Part shown: in pieces, positions 52,056 to 61,456 of the stretch | Layout of the letters: each line of letters begins with the position of its first letter | How positions within the stretch are numbered: position 1 is the stretch's first letter | NCBI RefSeq assembly: GCF_900101015.1 | Contig: NZ_FNFZ01000001.1 | Coordinates: 199,412-263,411, forward strand | Direction: 5' to 3' | DNA length: 64,000 nucleotides | Source: Sarcina sp. DSM 11001 | GTDB taxonomy: Bacteria > Bacillota > Clostridia > Lachnospirales > Lachnospiraceae | Made by a program: the position numbers and the translations under genes | Notes under the pieces: generated by a model | The model's input: only the letters and a program-made list of their open reading frames with translations | Databases searched by the model: none | What the model was told of the DNA's origin: nothing

Positions 52056-53933
52056 TTATTCTTCAGAATCATCCTGAAAGTTTTCCTCCAGTATCTTTTC
52101 AACGATGCTGTATCTGTCGGTAAAGAAATCCCGGATTTCAGTCTCTGTGATCTGATTGAAATCGAGCTCGGAATCCTCCCCGAAAAACCGCTTGAGATGC
52201 AGTTTCATGGGTTCGGTCAGTTCTGCCTCGTACTCGTCCGTCTTTTCGTTTACGGATTCAGGAGAAAAGACCGTGCGCCCGTATTCCAGGATCTGGCGGG
52301 AAAACTGTTCCCGAAAGCCGGGGTTTTTACTCAGGCTTTCGAACATTTTACTGGTCTTGATGACATATTGCAGAGTATCGTGCTGATTCTGCTTCAGTTC
52401 AGAGGAGATCGCGGCCGAATTGACATCGAACAGGACCCAGCGCCAGCGGCCGTCCCGGTAGGGGGATCCTCCTCCGGAAGCAGCAGGTGCCGGAGTGGTC
52501 TCCTTTTTTTCCTGTATCTCCTGTGTCTTCTGTGTTTCCTGTGCTTCAGGATCTGCGGGAGGCCTCGTTCTCCACAGGGCAAAGTTTCCGCTCGGCCAGT
52601 CGCCGCACCTGGCGCAGTAGGTCAGAACAGCAAAGTAATTGATAAAGCTGTCCATATCCATCAGGCCGCAGGCTTTTTCATAATTTTCTTCGACCGACAT
52701 ATCGGATTCTTCGATGAAGGATTTCATTTCCTCATACAGAGCGAGGTCCTCTTTTGTCCCCACCTCGATCGAGTTGTTCTTGATCTCCAGGACTTCTTCC
52801 TCGGGAACATCGTAATAATAACTGAAATACTTCTCGTCATATTTTTCCGTCAGATGGTAGACGCCCCAGAATTCACCATCAAGGAAAAGGAAGACCGGCA
52901 CATAATGCATGATGGCAAAATCCTGATCCGCTGTCAGCTCCGAGACCAGCCTGTCCTTCTGCTTCGTATAGACATCGTCGCCGCCGGTCGTGAGCGTCAG
53001 GCGTTTTGCCTCAAATCCCGTGTCAAAGAAATCATAGTGAAAGCGGGAGTTGCCGTCATAATCCTTACGGGCGTAGAGATTAAGGCTCTTGGGATAGAAA
53101 CCCCGGCTGCCGCCGCCCTGGATCCGGATGCCGGCTTCCTGCTGCAAAAGGAGCTGCCCGTCTTTGTCAAAAAACTGGACATTGGCCTGCCGCTCCCAGT
53201 CCCGGCCGCCGTTGCGGTAGTTGGCGTCCCACCACCACCAGAAGTGGCGGTACCACTTGTGGCTGTCATTAAATCCATCCGCCTTTACGAAATCGTCAAA
53301 AGCCTTACCGGTGACGTAGATTCCTTTTTCATAGTCAAAAAGGTTTGCGGGGTCGGTCACAATGGAAACCGTCCTGATCCCGCCGTATCCCTCCCGGCCC
53401 TCAAAACCGATAAACCAGGCGCCTGTCTGGATCTCGCTCCGTTCCCCGTCATCATTATAGAAAGCTGCGCGCAGGATCGTGCACTTGTCGACTTTATAAT
53501 CGGGAACCTGATAATTCATGGGCCGCCGGTTTTTGCTGAGCTCCTCCACAGCCTTCAGGTCAAAGCCTGTGGTCACATCCGTGCGCATGGAATGGACATT
53601 ATCATTGTCTGTGGCGTCCGTGATCTCCACACCCTCCCGCGTATATTGGAAGGTGCCTTCCTGCCCGCGCACGGGATCCGTCCCGTCCAGGGTATAGTAG
53701 ATCTCCGAAGTGGGAGCCTTGATCTTTAGAGTGAAAGGATCCCTATAAAAGCCGGAGGGCTTTGAAAAAATGATCCGGCTGTTCTTGACATCGTTGTTCT
53801 CATACTCCTGCCGCGGCGCCCTGAAAGCAAGATCGGGGGTGAACAGAAAAACAGTCAGCAGGACTGCAGCGAACAGGAGGACCAGGACGGATCTGAATCC
53901 ATGTTTTTTTAAATTATATAGAAGCTGATTCAT
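52056..53933 (-). CDS. CotH-like protein kinase with chitobiase/CHB_HEX_C-type domain
   Basis: CotH-family proteins are secreted or membrane-anchored atypical kinases; the Bacillus member phosphorylates spore coat proteins. A membrane helix lies at about residues 15-33. Next comes a β-sandwich module (YRDPFTLKIKAPTSEIYYTLDGTDP, about 60-90), then the CotH domain: GGGSRGFYPKSLNLYARKDY with the ATP-contact Lys, YVPVFLFLDGEFWGVYHLTEKYD and WVLFDVNSAA holding the catalytic-type Asp. It has 625 residues. An acidic/Pro linker near 480-510 contains Gln-Glu-Thr repeats. Downstream of three other minus-strand genes but with a weak ribosome binding site. Confidence 0.9.
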   Translation of the reverse strand: MNQLLYNLKKHGFRSVLVLLFAAVLLTVFLFTPDLAFRAPRQEYENNDVKNSRIIFSKPSGFYRDPFTLKIKAPTSEIYYTLDGTDPVRGQEGTFQYTREGVEITDATDNDNVHSMRTDVTTGFDLKAVEELSKNRRPMNYQVPDYKVDKCTILRAAFYNDDGERSEIQTGAWFIGFEGREGYGGIRTVSIVTDPANLFDYEKGIYVTGKAFDDFVKADGFNDSHKWYRHFWWWWDANYRNGGRDWERQANVQFFDKDGQLLLQQEAGIRIQGGGSRGFYPKSLNLYARKDYDGNSRFHYDFFDTGFEAKRLTLTTGGDDVYTKQKDRLVSELTADQDFAIMHYVPVFLFLDGEFWGVYHLTEKYDEKYFSYYYDVPEEEVLEIKNNSIEVGTKEDLALYEEMKSFIEESDMSVEENYEKACGLMDMDSFINYFAVLTYCARCGDWPSGNFALWRTRPPADPEAQETQKTQEIQEKKETTPAPAASGGGSPYRDGRWRWVLFDVNSAAISSELKQNQHDTLQYVIKTSKMFESLSKNPGFREQFSRQILEYGRTVFSPESVNEKTDEYEAELTEPMKLHLKRFFGEDSELDFNQITETEIRDFFTDRYSIVEKILEENFQDDSEE

Positions 53934-54030
53934 AATTTTGACTGTGTTTACCTCGTTACAAAACTAATCCTCATAAATAATTCCTCGATGGGCTTTTCTT
54001 ACAGGCTGCCGTCTCCGATGACTGCCCGGT

Positions 54031-54960
54031 TTAGTCCCTCCTGCTGTGCAGGACAGCCAGATGTTCGACGTTTCCAAGGTTGAGTACCAGCTTGATCATA
54101 TGGAAGAAGACCAGAAGGACCAGAATCGGGATCACGCAGGATGTGATGATCATGACTGCAATCGATTCCAGAAAATTGTTGAGCATGACTTCAAGCTCTT
54201 TGATCTTTTCCTCTGAGACCTGCGTGACGCTGGCAACGACGTCGGACGCGGATTCTGAGAAGGCGGAAGGAATATCCTTTATTCTTTCCAGCAGACCCTT
54301 TTGCGCCTCTTCCTCCTTTTTTCGCTCTTCCTCGAGCCTCTTGGCTTCTTCTTCCTGTTCTTTCTGTGCCTTGGCTTCTCTGGAAAGCTCGTTTGCCGCT
54401 TCAACAGCACTCTGCACGGAGGAATTATAAGTAGTTTCAATGATATCCGTGATCCTTACACTGATCGGGATCACGAAATAGAGAGCCAGCCCGAAGAGCA
54501 GAACTCTCAAAGAGAGCAGCCTGCACATCCGCCTTCGCCAGAACAAAGAAACCCCCATGATCACCATGGCAAAGGGGATGATATAACGGAAGGTCACCAT
54601 ACCCATGACCGTCACCAGATACTTTTCCAAATAGATCGCGCACAGAACGATCAGCATGTATGTACTCAGGTCAGCCATCTTATCCGCGACCGGAGTCGCG
54701 GCATCGCCGGGAAGGAGCGTGATCCCTACAGAAGCAGCTGTGGCTGCAGCCGTCAGCTCCTGCACATCCTTTTTTTTCTCATCCAATGAGGTGATCGTGT
54801 GCTCCTGGACCTCAGGGGAAACTGCCCAGGGTTCCAGGAAAAAGACCGATACGAGACTGATGATCACCAGCATCAGCAGGAGGAAGATCCTGTTTCTGAG
54901 GAGCATGAAAATAACAGAATCACGGGAAAAAACCGAATCACGGGGAGGTCGTTTATTCAT
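54031..54960 (-). CDS. Membrane protein with cytosolic coiled coil, unknown function
   Basis: I do not recognise the family. The 309 residues show a first membrane segment at about 25-45, a cluster of three or four more between about 105 and 180, a charged Glu/Lys coiled coil (about 195-235, KEQEEEAKRLEEERKKEEE) and a last hydrophobic helix near 270-295. GGAGATACTCC precedes the ATG. It lies between cotH-like and FRG genes on the same strand; the 160-bp gap upstream contains a duplicated 15-bp unit with TATAAT. Confidence 0.7.
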   Translation of the reverse strand: MNKRPPRDSVFSRDSVIFMLLRNRIFLLLMLVIISLVSVFFLEPWAVSPEVQEHTITSLDEKKKDVQELTAAATAASVGITLLPGDAATPVADKMADLSTYMLIVLCAIYLEKYLVTVMGMVTFRYIIPFAMVIMGVSLFWRRRMCRLLSLRVLLFGLALYFVIPISVRITDIIETTYNSSVQSAVEAANELSREAKAQKEQEEEAKRLEEERKKEEEAQKGLLERIKDIPSAFSESASDVVASVTQVSEEKIKELEVMLNNFLESIAVMIITSCVIPILVLLVFFHMIKLVLNLGNVEHLAVLHSRRD

Positions 54961-55002
54961 GGAGTATCTCCTTTTGCAATACCTTTTGAAAAAAACGTAA
55001 AA

Positions 55003-55032
55003 CTAATTATAGCTCTTATAATTATAGCTCTT
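55003..55032. repeat. 15-bp direct repeat carrying a duplicated minus-strand TATAAT
   Basis: TAATTATAGCTCTTA at 55003-55017 is repeated at 55018-55032. On the minus strand each copy contains TATAAT, so it could duplicate the -10 element of the membrane-protein gene. Confidence 0.65.
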
Positions 55033-55119
55033 AAAAACTTATGACAGCTCTTGTGATTACTTCCTTTATCAATCTTTTATAATAATACTCTGAACGGAAT
55101 GCTCTAAACGCCTGTTCCT

Positions 55120-55923
55120 TCAGCTTTTTACAAAATAATGACGTCCCAGCCATCTGGAAAGGCCGTCAAGCCCGGGATAAACAATGCGCTCCGTTATATT
55201 GTGGTGGTCGAGCATATCGCGGATCCGCCATCGGAGCTTTTTGTCAATGATATAGCGGGCTGTGAGGTTTGTGTGCCTGTTCAGAAACTCTGTCACATTT
55301 TCCATCTTCCCCGGTACCACAGAAAAAAATGAATACTGGTTAATGATCCTGGGATCGAATGAGGGCGGTTCAATGACAGCCATGCAGCGGTCCTGCATAT
55401 CTTCGTCATACTGGTGCAGACTGCTGCAGGCTTCGTTGAGCATGTCGACAGAGAAGACTGTCGTGTTGTATTTGCGGATGATCCTCCGGTATTTGAGCGG
55501 CAGCATGGCATGCAGCTCATGAATGTCGATGCGCCAGACGACAGAATCGTGGGCATCCATCATCTCAAGGTCATTTTCTGTCATCGCAAAATGCAGAGCC
55601 ACCATGGGAGAGAAGGTCCAGTCCAGAAGGCGGGTGGGCAGTCCGTGATGCTGCCCCAGGATCATCTGGTTCCAGATCGACTTCTCGATCGTCGGCTCCT
55701 CCAGTACAGCGTACTTGGTAAAATTGAGCAGCATGGTGGGCTCAAGCAGTGTCCTCTTATCTTTGCAGTTCCGCTTCAGGCTCGTAGAGAGCGTAAAAGA
55801 AGCATCCGGTTCGCCGCGGTAGACGAACAGGTCCCTGTTGCGGCCCAGATCTTCCCGGTATTCCTGCTCCGAAACCATACGGAAAAGATCATCCATAGTA
55901 TGGATCTCAATATCATGAATCAT
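55120..55923 (-). CDS. FRG-domain protein
   Basis: The FRG domain (named for conserved Phe, Arg, Gly residues) is of unknown biochemical function and is often carried by accessory or mobile regions. Motifs seen are LFVYRGEPDASFTLSTSLKR near residue 30, GQHHGLPTRLLDWTFSPMVALHFA near 88-110, and NQYSFFSVVPG near 205. It has 267 residues from the ATG at 55923, which follows GGAGGT by 6 bases; the frame runs 10 codons further upstream without a ribosome binding site. It follows the ATPase gene by 72 bp and is probably its operon partner. Confidence 0.88.
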   Translation of the reverse strand: MIHDIEIHTMDDLFRMVSEQEYREDLGRNRDLFVYRGEPDASFTLSTSLKRNCKDKRTLLEPTMLLNFTKYAVLEEPTIEKSIWNQMILGQHHGLPTRLLDWTFSPMVALHFAMTENDLEMMDAHDSVVWRIDIHELHAMLPLKYRRIIRKYNTTVFSVDMLNEACSSLHQYDEDMQDRCMAVIEPPSFDPRIINQYSFFSVVPGKMENVTEFLNRHTNLTARYIIDKKLRWRIRDMLDHHNITERIVYPGLDGLSRWLGRHYFVKS

Positions 55924-55995
55924 AAGGTTACCTCCGCCGGAAACACATAACATAGTTTAACATGGAAGAGAGCATAGCGCCATGCCGCTGTCGGC

Positions 55996-57045
55996 TCATG
56001 CATACAGTTCCTTCTTCTGGATGAATCTTTCAAAGCCGGGAAGAGCAAGACGGAGCTGTCCATATAGACGCCCGTCCACGACCCCTTTGTGCACCAGCCG
56101 GTCCCGATAGACGCCATATGCGTTTTTTGTTATCCCGGTGGCATCCCTGATCTTCATGCTGCGGGCATACTGGCTGCCTGCCTTTTTTACAATTGTATGC
56201 AGGATCAGCCTCTCCTTTTCTGTCAGCCCGTACCAGATTTTGTCATACACATAATCGGCGAGATAATGGTCAAATTCCGGGAGCAGATTCTTTATTTCAG
56301 CGGGTTTTCGTTCCCACTTCAGATATCCGAGGACCTGATAGGCAAATGCGTAACCTCCGGTGAGTTTTGCCATCTCAACGGAGACAGAAGGCTCCTGATC
56401 AAATACAGCCGAATAGCTTTCTGCAATCATGTCAAAACTGAGAGGCTCCAGAAAAACTTTTGGTGCTCTGTACAGGAAGGTCAGAGATTTCTCATTTTGC
56501 AGTTCATACAGATTCTCATATAACCCCGTCATCAGAAGAAAAATATCATAATCCTGGCGAAGATATATCTGAAAAGCATGCGCAAACTCCCGGATATAAG
56601 GATTGTTCACCGCTTCATCCACAGCAAGCAGGAGATGTTTGTGGTGTTTTTTCAGCACTTTCAGCATTCTTTCCACAATAACTTCATAATCATCCACCGG
56701 TGTGTTGTCGATAGTAAATCCAAAGCCCATGCTGGAGACACTGATACCCGCATTGGAAAAAAGGTGTTTCAATGTATCTAAGTTATACAGCTTGGAGGCG
56801 AGGCTCTTTAAAACATCCTTTTCCGGGTTCAGTTCCAGGACTGTCCAGTCTTTTCTGTTTCGGAGAACATTGCAGATTTCCGTCATCATGACAGTTTTTC
56901 CGGATCCACGTACCCCTGTGATCATGAAGGTATGTGTCGGAGCCTGATCAGACGTGAAAGCATCGATAATTTCGTTAGTCTGCGCAGGCCTGGAGATCAG
57001 TTTTTGCGGCAGCATTCCAAAAGAGATCGTAAAAGGGTTGTTCAT
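55996..57045 (-). CDS. P-loop (STAND-like) ATPase with C-terminal winged helix
   Basis: This 349-residue protein resembles the archaeal-type ATPases common in gut Clostridia. Walker A is GVRGSGKT at 44-51, Walker B LLLAVDEA at 138-145, and a sensor-like FLLMTGLYENL follows. The end (LTEKERLILHTIVKKAG...AYGVYRDRLVHKGVVDGR) reads as a winged-helix DNA-binding domain. GGGAGGCG precedes the ATG. A strong promoter lies upstream. Such proteins can act as regulators or as NTPase cores of defence systems; the FRG neighbour makes the second reading attractive but unproven. Confidence 0.85.
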   Translation of the reverse strand: MNNPFTISFGMLPQKLISRPAQTNEIIDAFTSDQAPTHTFMITGVRGSGKTVMMTEICNVLRNRKDWTVLELNPEKDVLKSLASKLYNLDTLKHLFSNAGISVSSMGFGFTIDNTPVDDYEVIVERMLKVLKKHHKHLLLAVDEAVNNPYIREFAHAFQIYLRQDYDIFLLMTGLYENLYELQNEKSLTFLYRAPKVFLEPLSFDMIAESYSAVFDQEPSVSVEMAKLTGGYAFAYQVLGYLKWERKPAEIKNLLPEFDHYLADYVYDKIWYGLTEKERLILHTIVKKAGSQYARSMKIRDATGITKNAYGVYRDRLVHKGVVDGRLYGQLRLALPGFERFIQKKELYA

Positions 57046-57117
57046 TATACGCCTCCCTCATAATCCTTCCTTTTAATTTTAATTAATTCTTTTTAACTTT
57101 TGTTAAATTTCAAATGC

Positions 57118-57146
57118 ATTTTAATTCCTGTTAATCTTTTTGTCAA
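57118..57146 (-). promoter_or_regulatory. Promoter of the ATPase-FRG operon
   Basis: On the minus strand TTGACA (57141-57146) and TAAAAT (57118-57123) are 17 bp apart. Confidence 0.85.
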
Positions 57147-57238
57147 GAAATGAGAGGGAGATCTGGATTACATCTGGTGTAGTGGTCATGACTATACAAT
57201 GGAAGGAACCACAGGGGAAAAGAATAACAAATAGAAAA

Positions 57239-57286
57239 CAGATCGGATGGGTAGTCTTTTCCTGCCCCATCCGATCTGCTTGTTTA
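57239..57286 (+). terminator. Terminator-like hairpin in the divergent region
   Basis: CAGATCGGATGGG (57239-57251) pairs perfectly with 57266-57278, followed by CTTGTTT. No plus-strand gene is seen upstream of it within the gap, so it may end a small RNA or insulate the two operons. Confidence 0.7.
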
Positions 57287-57442
57287 CGAAAATACCATTC
57301 TCTTCATGTCCGTCAATATATCCGTTTGCCGTATGACTGACGTTCAAGTGTTCAATGCGGAGAAAGGAGTCACAACGGCGCTGCGATTGACAACAATGCC
57401 ACTCGAATATTGAAGTGAAAAGCAGGACCGATCATTTAACGA

Positions 57443-57471
57443 TTGTCCAATGGCGAATATTCCTGTATACT
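57443..57471 (+). promoter_or_regulatory. Candidate promoter of the helicase-ATPase operon
   Basis: TTGTCC (57443-57448) and TATACT (57466-57471) are 17 bp apart, giving a leader of about 170 nt. TTGACA at 57387 lacks a good -10. Confidence 0.55.
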
Positions 57472-57648
57472 GAGATTTAATGTTTTATGGCAGAGAAAGC
57501 ACTGTCCGCCATGTCTGTACTGGATTTGTAAGAATTTAAAGGTCACAAAGGGCTTTAAAAGGTCAAACAGGGATCTAAAAGGATTTCAGGCAGACAAAAG
57601 AACTGTCTTTTTCATTTTGCGCGGGACTTTTCCATTTGTGCGGGAGTT

Positions 57649-59217
57649 ATGAAGAACAAGAAGTTGTACGCCTGGCAGAAGGAATGCCTTGCTGCATGGG
57701 AGGGAAACCGGTTTCGGGGGATCATCAATGTAGTGACCGGAGCCGGTAAGACATATCTGGCTCTTGCGGCGATCGATCGGGCAAGGGACTTGTTTCCTGA
57801 CCTCATGGTCAGGATCGTGGTGCCCACGATCCCGCTCGCTCATCAGTGGGAGACGGCGCTTCTGCATCAGGCCGGTTCGGAAAAATGGAGGCCGGGGTTT
57901 TTCGGCGGCGGAAAAAGGGACGATCCAGAGCGGCGGGTGATGATCTATATCATCAATTCGGCCAGGGATACGCTTGCGGGGCACATCCGCAGGGACCTGG
58001 CTCTGCAAAGGCATGTCTTTTTGATCTGTGATGAATGCCACCATTATACCAGTAAAGAAAACCGGAAGATTTTTGGATTTGTGGAAGACCTGAATGAATC
58101 CTCAGACAGGCTGGAATCCCTGTATCTGTGCCTGGGACTGTCGGCGACGCCGTTCGGGACTTCCAATGACGAGGTTCTGCTCAGATCTCTGGGAAAGGAA
58201 ATTTATGAGTACGGCTTTGACGCCGCTGTAAAAGAAGGAATCATTTCTCCCTTTACAGTATGCGAGGTGTCAGCCTCTTTTTTTGCAGATGAGAGGCAGG
58301 AATATGCCGACCTCACCTACAGGATAGGGAGAACGCTCGTGCAGCTTCTCAGGGAACATCCGGAGCTGAAAAAGCTGAGGGAGCGAAGAGAGAAATCCTT
58401 CATCAGGGCTGTGATGCGTATCGCCAGGGAGGCGGACATGGATCCCGAGGAGACAGCCTGCGCCTATCTGATGCTGACCTGGCAGAGAAAGGAGATCAGC
58501 ACCCTGGCCAGGGCCAGGATCTCCTGCTGTCTCTCTATTTTGAGTCAGCTGAGGCGGGATGACCGGGTCCTGATCTTCTGCGAGAGGATCACCCAGGCTG
58601 AGGAGATGGTCGGACAGATCCGGAGGGCTTTTGGCAATGTATGCGGGATCTATCATTCGCAGATGACAAAGGAAGCGCGGGCACGGGTCCTGTCGGAATT
58701 CCGGAACCAGTCTTTCCGGATCCTGGTGAGCTGCAGGGCCCTGGATGAGGGAATTGATGTTCCGGATGCCAATATAGGGATCGTTTTAAGTTCAACAGCT
58801 GTGGAGCGCCAGCGTGTGCAGCGGTTGGGACGCGTGATACGACGGGCGCAGGGCAAGGCGGCAGCCTGCCTTTATTATATTTACATACGGGAATCGACAG
58901 ACGACGCCGCATTTCTTCCCGGACTGGAGGAATGTGATTCTTTCAGTCTGCGGTATTATACGGCTGAAGATGTTTTCGCCAACGATCTGTATGAATACGT
59001 CGGCGGCAGCCTGGTGCGGTCGGCGAGGGAGCGGGGATACGATACCGCGCAGCTCGAGGAGGTGCGAAGATGCCTCACTGAGGGCCTGGCCCGGGCGGAT
59101 TACCTGCTGCCTGCAAAGGTACAGGCGGAGAGAGCGCGGTCGTCAGAGGAGAGACACGACCGCAACTATTGGAGCGCCATGAAGCGCGTCGGGGATGCCT
59201 TCCGAGGCCGGAAATAA
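57649..59217 (+). CDS. SF2 DEAD/DEAH-type helicase
   Basis: This is a superfamily 2 helicase of 522 residues with both RecA-like lobes. Visible motifs: a Q-type start YAWQKECLAAW (7-17), Walker A VTGAGKT (29-35), DECH (128-131), motif III SATPFG (165-170), CRALDEGIDVPDANIG (motif V region, about 362-377) and motif VI QRLGRVIRR (391-399). It resembles restriction-type and XPB-like helicases rather than RNA helicases. A helical insertion lies between the lobes (about 225-290). GGGAG lies 4 bases before ATG 57649. It is the first gene of a four-gene operon with two P-loop ATPases. Confidence 0.92.
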   Translation: MKNKKLYAWQKECLAAWEGNRFRGIINVVTGAGKTYLALAAIDRARDLFPDLMVRIVVPTIPLAHQWETALLHQAGSEKWRPGFFGGGKRDDPERRVMIYIINSARDTLAGHIRRDLALQRHVFLICDECHHYTSKENRKIFGFVEDLNESSDRLESLYLCLGLSATPFGTSNDEVLLRSLGKEIYEYGFDAAVKEGIISPFTVCEVSASFFADERQEYADLTYRIGRTLVQLLREHPELKKLRERREKSFIRAVMRIAREADMDPEETACAYLMLTWQRKEISTLARARISCCLSILSQLRRDDRVLIFCERITQAEEMVGQIRRAFGNVCGIYHSQMTKEARARVLSEFRNQSFRILVSCRALDEGIDVPDANIGIVLSSTAVERQRVQRLGRVIRRAQGKAAACLYYIYIRESTDDAAFLPGLEECDSFSLRYYTAEDVFANDLYEYVGGSLVRSARERGYDTAQLEEVRRCLTEGLARADYLLPAKVQAERARSSEERHDRNYWSAMKRVGDAFRGRK

Positions 59218-59325
59218 GTCCGGAAAAAGGTATACGGATCAAAACACAGGCACAACAAGAAACGATCAGCAAACTATCAGAAAACGATCAGCAGACGATC
59301 GGCATATGAGAGGAGACAAACTGTC

Positions 59326-60117
59326 ATGCAGAATTATGAGGAACTCTACGGGGCGCTCCAGCCTCTGGAAAAGGCGCTGAAGGATTCGGCGGCGGCTGTC
59401 ACAAAGCAGCAGAAAGCGATCCAGAAGAATACAGAGACCGGCAACCTGGCGGAAGTGAAAAAAAGTCTTGAAGCCATCGCGGAAGCAGCGAAGACTTTGC
59501 AGGAGGGCATTGATGCCGTCCGGAGCGAAATAGATTCTTTTGACACAAGGGCATATTTTGCCGACGGAGATTTTACAAAGCAGCTTCTGGAGGCCTGTGC
59601 GGAAAAGGGTGTCGATGTGCGCGGCGAGACGGGCGTCTATGAGATGTTCCCCTTCAAGGTCAGGATCATCGGCGATGAGGAACACGACAGTGAGATCTGG
59701 ATCAACCGCAAAAAGCTGCCCAGCTTCCGGCCTTCTTTTGTGGCGGAATCCATTCACGCTGACCAGGCCAGGCTCTATAACGCCAAATTCAATGAACAGA
59801 CCTTTATGACAGAGCTGGCGGATGCCTATGAGCTGGCCTGCCTGAAGTCAAATGCCCGGACCGGCAGTACGCAGAGTCTGGATAAAATATATAAATTCCT
59901 TGCCCCTACTGCCCGTGCGAGAAAGGATTATGACAAGCAGGCCTATGCCTTTGACCTTGCAAGGCTCTACGAAAAAGGGACGGATGCCTGGGTTTCCAGA
60001 ACCGGCAGAAAATATTATTTCGGAACGAGCCGGGACGGGAAGAGCGGTATCCGGGTCCTGAGCAGTTCCGGTGTGGAATCTTTCATTAACACATTAAAGA
60101 TGATTAAAGAAGACTGA
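59326..60117 (+). CDS. Coiled-coil protein of unknown function in the helicase-ATPase operon
   Basis: I do not recognise this 263-residue protein. Residues about 5-75 are a predicted coiled coil (LEKALKDSAAAVTKQQKAIQ). The rest looks like a compact α/β domain containing EMFPFKVRIIGDEEHDSEIW and ending in RTGRKYYFGTSRDGKSGIRVLSSSG. There are no membrane segments and no obvious catalytic motif. AGGAGA precedes the ATG; the helicase ends 108 bp upstream and the next gene starts 14 bp downstream, so it is surely part of the operon. An adaptor or sensor role for the ATPases is a guess from position. Confidence 0.75.
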   Translation: MQNYEELYGALQPLEKALKDSAAAVTKQQKAIQKNTETGNLAEVKKSLEAIAEAAKTLQEGIDAVRSEIDSFDTRAYFADGDFTKQLLEACAEKGVDVRGETGVYEMFPFKVRIIGDEEHDSEIWINRKKLPSFRPSFVAESIHADQARLYNAKFNEQTFMTELADAYELACLKSNARTGSTQSLDKIYKFLAPTARARKDYDKQAYAFDLARLYEKGTDAWVSRTGRKYYFGTSRDGKSGIRVLSSSGVESFINTLKMIKED

Positions 60118-60131
60118 AAGGGGACGATCTC

Positions 60132-61358
60132 ATGACGGAGCAAATGGCGGGCGGCAGCATTGCGCTTGAACGGCTGGAAAAAGGGATGCCCCCGGGACGG
60201 GGCGCCCTTCTGGAAAAAATGACGGCCGGTCTGGATCCGCTGACAGCTTTTCTGTGTGACCAGTATCTGGAAAATTATATAAGCCGGGGCGGGAGCAAAA
60301 TGAAGTTCGTCACCGGACGGAGCGGGAGCGGTAAGACCCATTTTTCCATGCGTATGCTGGATGAAGCTGCGGCCAGGGGATTCCTGACGGTTTCCTTTTC
60401 CGCGAAAGATGTCTGGCTCCATGATTTCAGGGAAATCTACCTGGAGATCCTCCGGCAGTGCGATATCGAACATATCCTGCAGGGCTGTGCGGACCAGATC
60501 GTGCGGGAACTGGGCTATGACCCGGCGCAGATCGGCCCGGGGAAGAGCTTCATGGATCATCTCTCTGAGAAGGGAGAGGCAGATCCGATCTCCCGGGGAG
60601 AGATCCGCAGTGCTCTGCGGTCATATTTCACCAAAAACCCTCTGCTGGACAACAACTTTGCCTGCTGCTGTTCGATTCTGACCGGCGGGATCCTGGGGCA
60701 CCCTGTCCTGGAGCCGGCCAGCCGGGAGCTGGTCCTGTCTTTTTTATACGGAGACAAGTCTGTCAAGCTCGGGCAGCTCCGCACGCTGGGGCTGTCTCCT
60801 TCCAGAGTCACAAAAATCAATGCCCGCCATCTGCTGCGTTCTCTGGCCGAGGTCGTGCATCGGGCGGGATACAGGGGGCTGATCGTCTGTATCGACGATC
60901 TTGAGATGGTCATGAACCGGGCGGCAGGCAGTGCCATGCGCTACACGAAGCTTCGCCGCAACGATGCTTTCGAGAGCATCCGGCAGCTGATCGATGATAT
61001 CGACAACATGCGCTACATTATGTTCCTGTTCGGATTCGAGCGCGGCCTCATGGACAATGAAAACACCGGATTCAAGACTTATCAGGCTCTCTGGATGAGG
61101 ATCCAGAACGAAGTGGTGAGCACGCGGTTTAACCGGTTTGCGGATATCATTGACCTGGACCGCTACGCGGAGGAATTCTACACGGAGGATGTCCTGATCG
61201 AGATGTCCGGAAAGATCGCACAGGTCCTGTCTGACTATGGCAGGCCGGCAAAAATACTGGATAAGGAAAAAGCCGGCGGGCTTTTGGAACGATCAAAGTT
61301 CGGCGGGATCGGGCTTCCTTATCTGGTGGTGCGCGAAGTGCTGTCTGAAGATAATTGA
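60132..61358 (+). CDS. BREX-type (DUF2791-like) P-loop ATPase I
   Basis: The 408-residue protein has Walker A GRSGSGKT (62-69) and Walker B LIVCIDDLE (250-258), with a helical insertion between them. The layout and the N-terminal LEKMTAGLDP-type helix match ATPases annotated as BREX ATP-binding domain (DUF2791). The C-terminal part has FNRFADIIDLDRYAEEFYTED, probably a lid or helical domain. AAAGGGGA precedes the ATG. It is a diverged partner of the ATPase encoded downstream. No PglZ, methyltransferase or BrxA/B gene is nearby. Confidence 0.8.
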   Translation: MTEQMAGGSIALERLEKGMPPGRGALLEKMTAGLDPLTAFLCDQYLENYISRGGSKMKFVTGRSGSGKTHFSMRMLDEAAARGFLTVSFSAKDVWLHDFREIYLEILRQCDIEHILQGCADQIVRELGYDPAQIGPGKSFMDHLSEKGEADPISRGEIRSALRSYFTKNPLLDNNFACCCSILTGGILGHPVLEPASRELVLSFLYGDKSVKLGQLRTLGLSPSRVTKINARHLLRSLAEVVHRAGYRGLIVCIDDLEMVMNRAAGSAMRYTKLRRNDAFESIRQLIDDIDNMRYIMFLFGFERGLMDNENTGFKTYQALWMRIQNEVVSTRFNRFADIIDLDRYAEEFYTEDVLIEMSGKIAQVLSDYGRPAKILDKEKAGGLLERSKFGGIGLPYLVVREVLSEDN

Positions 61359-61456
61359 TGACTGACCGCCCGTTGACCAGCCTCGGCAGTTTTTGAGTGT
61401 CAAAGAGGTAAAAACTGTCGATATCAGCTGAGTCTGCGGAAAGAGGAGGGCTGTAA

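Larger units (their letters stand above)
57046..57648. other. Divergent intergenic region of the accessory island
   Basis: This 600-bp gap separates the minus-strand ATPase-FRG genes from the plus-strand helicase operon. It holds an AT-rich start with repeated TTTTAA, promoters in both directions, a strong hairpin at 57239-57286, and imperfect AAAGGTCA/AAAAGGTCAAA repeats at about 57536-57585. A 66-codon open stretch at 57140-57340 has no ribosome binding site and contains the hairpin, so I do not call it. Confidence 0.6.

Noticed and set aside
57140-57340. 66-codon open frame between the divergent operons
   Set aside because: No ribosome binding site, a perfect terminator hairpin inside it, and no recognisable family.
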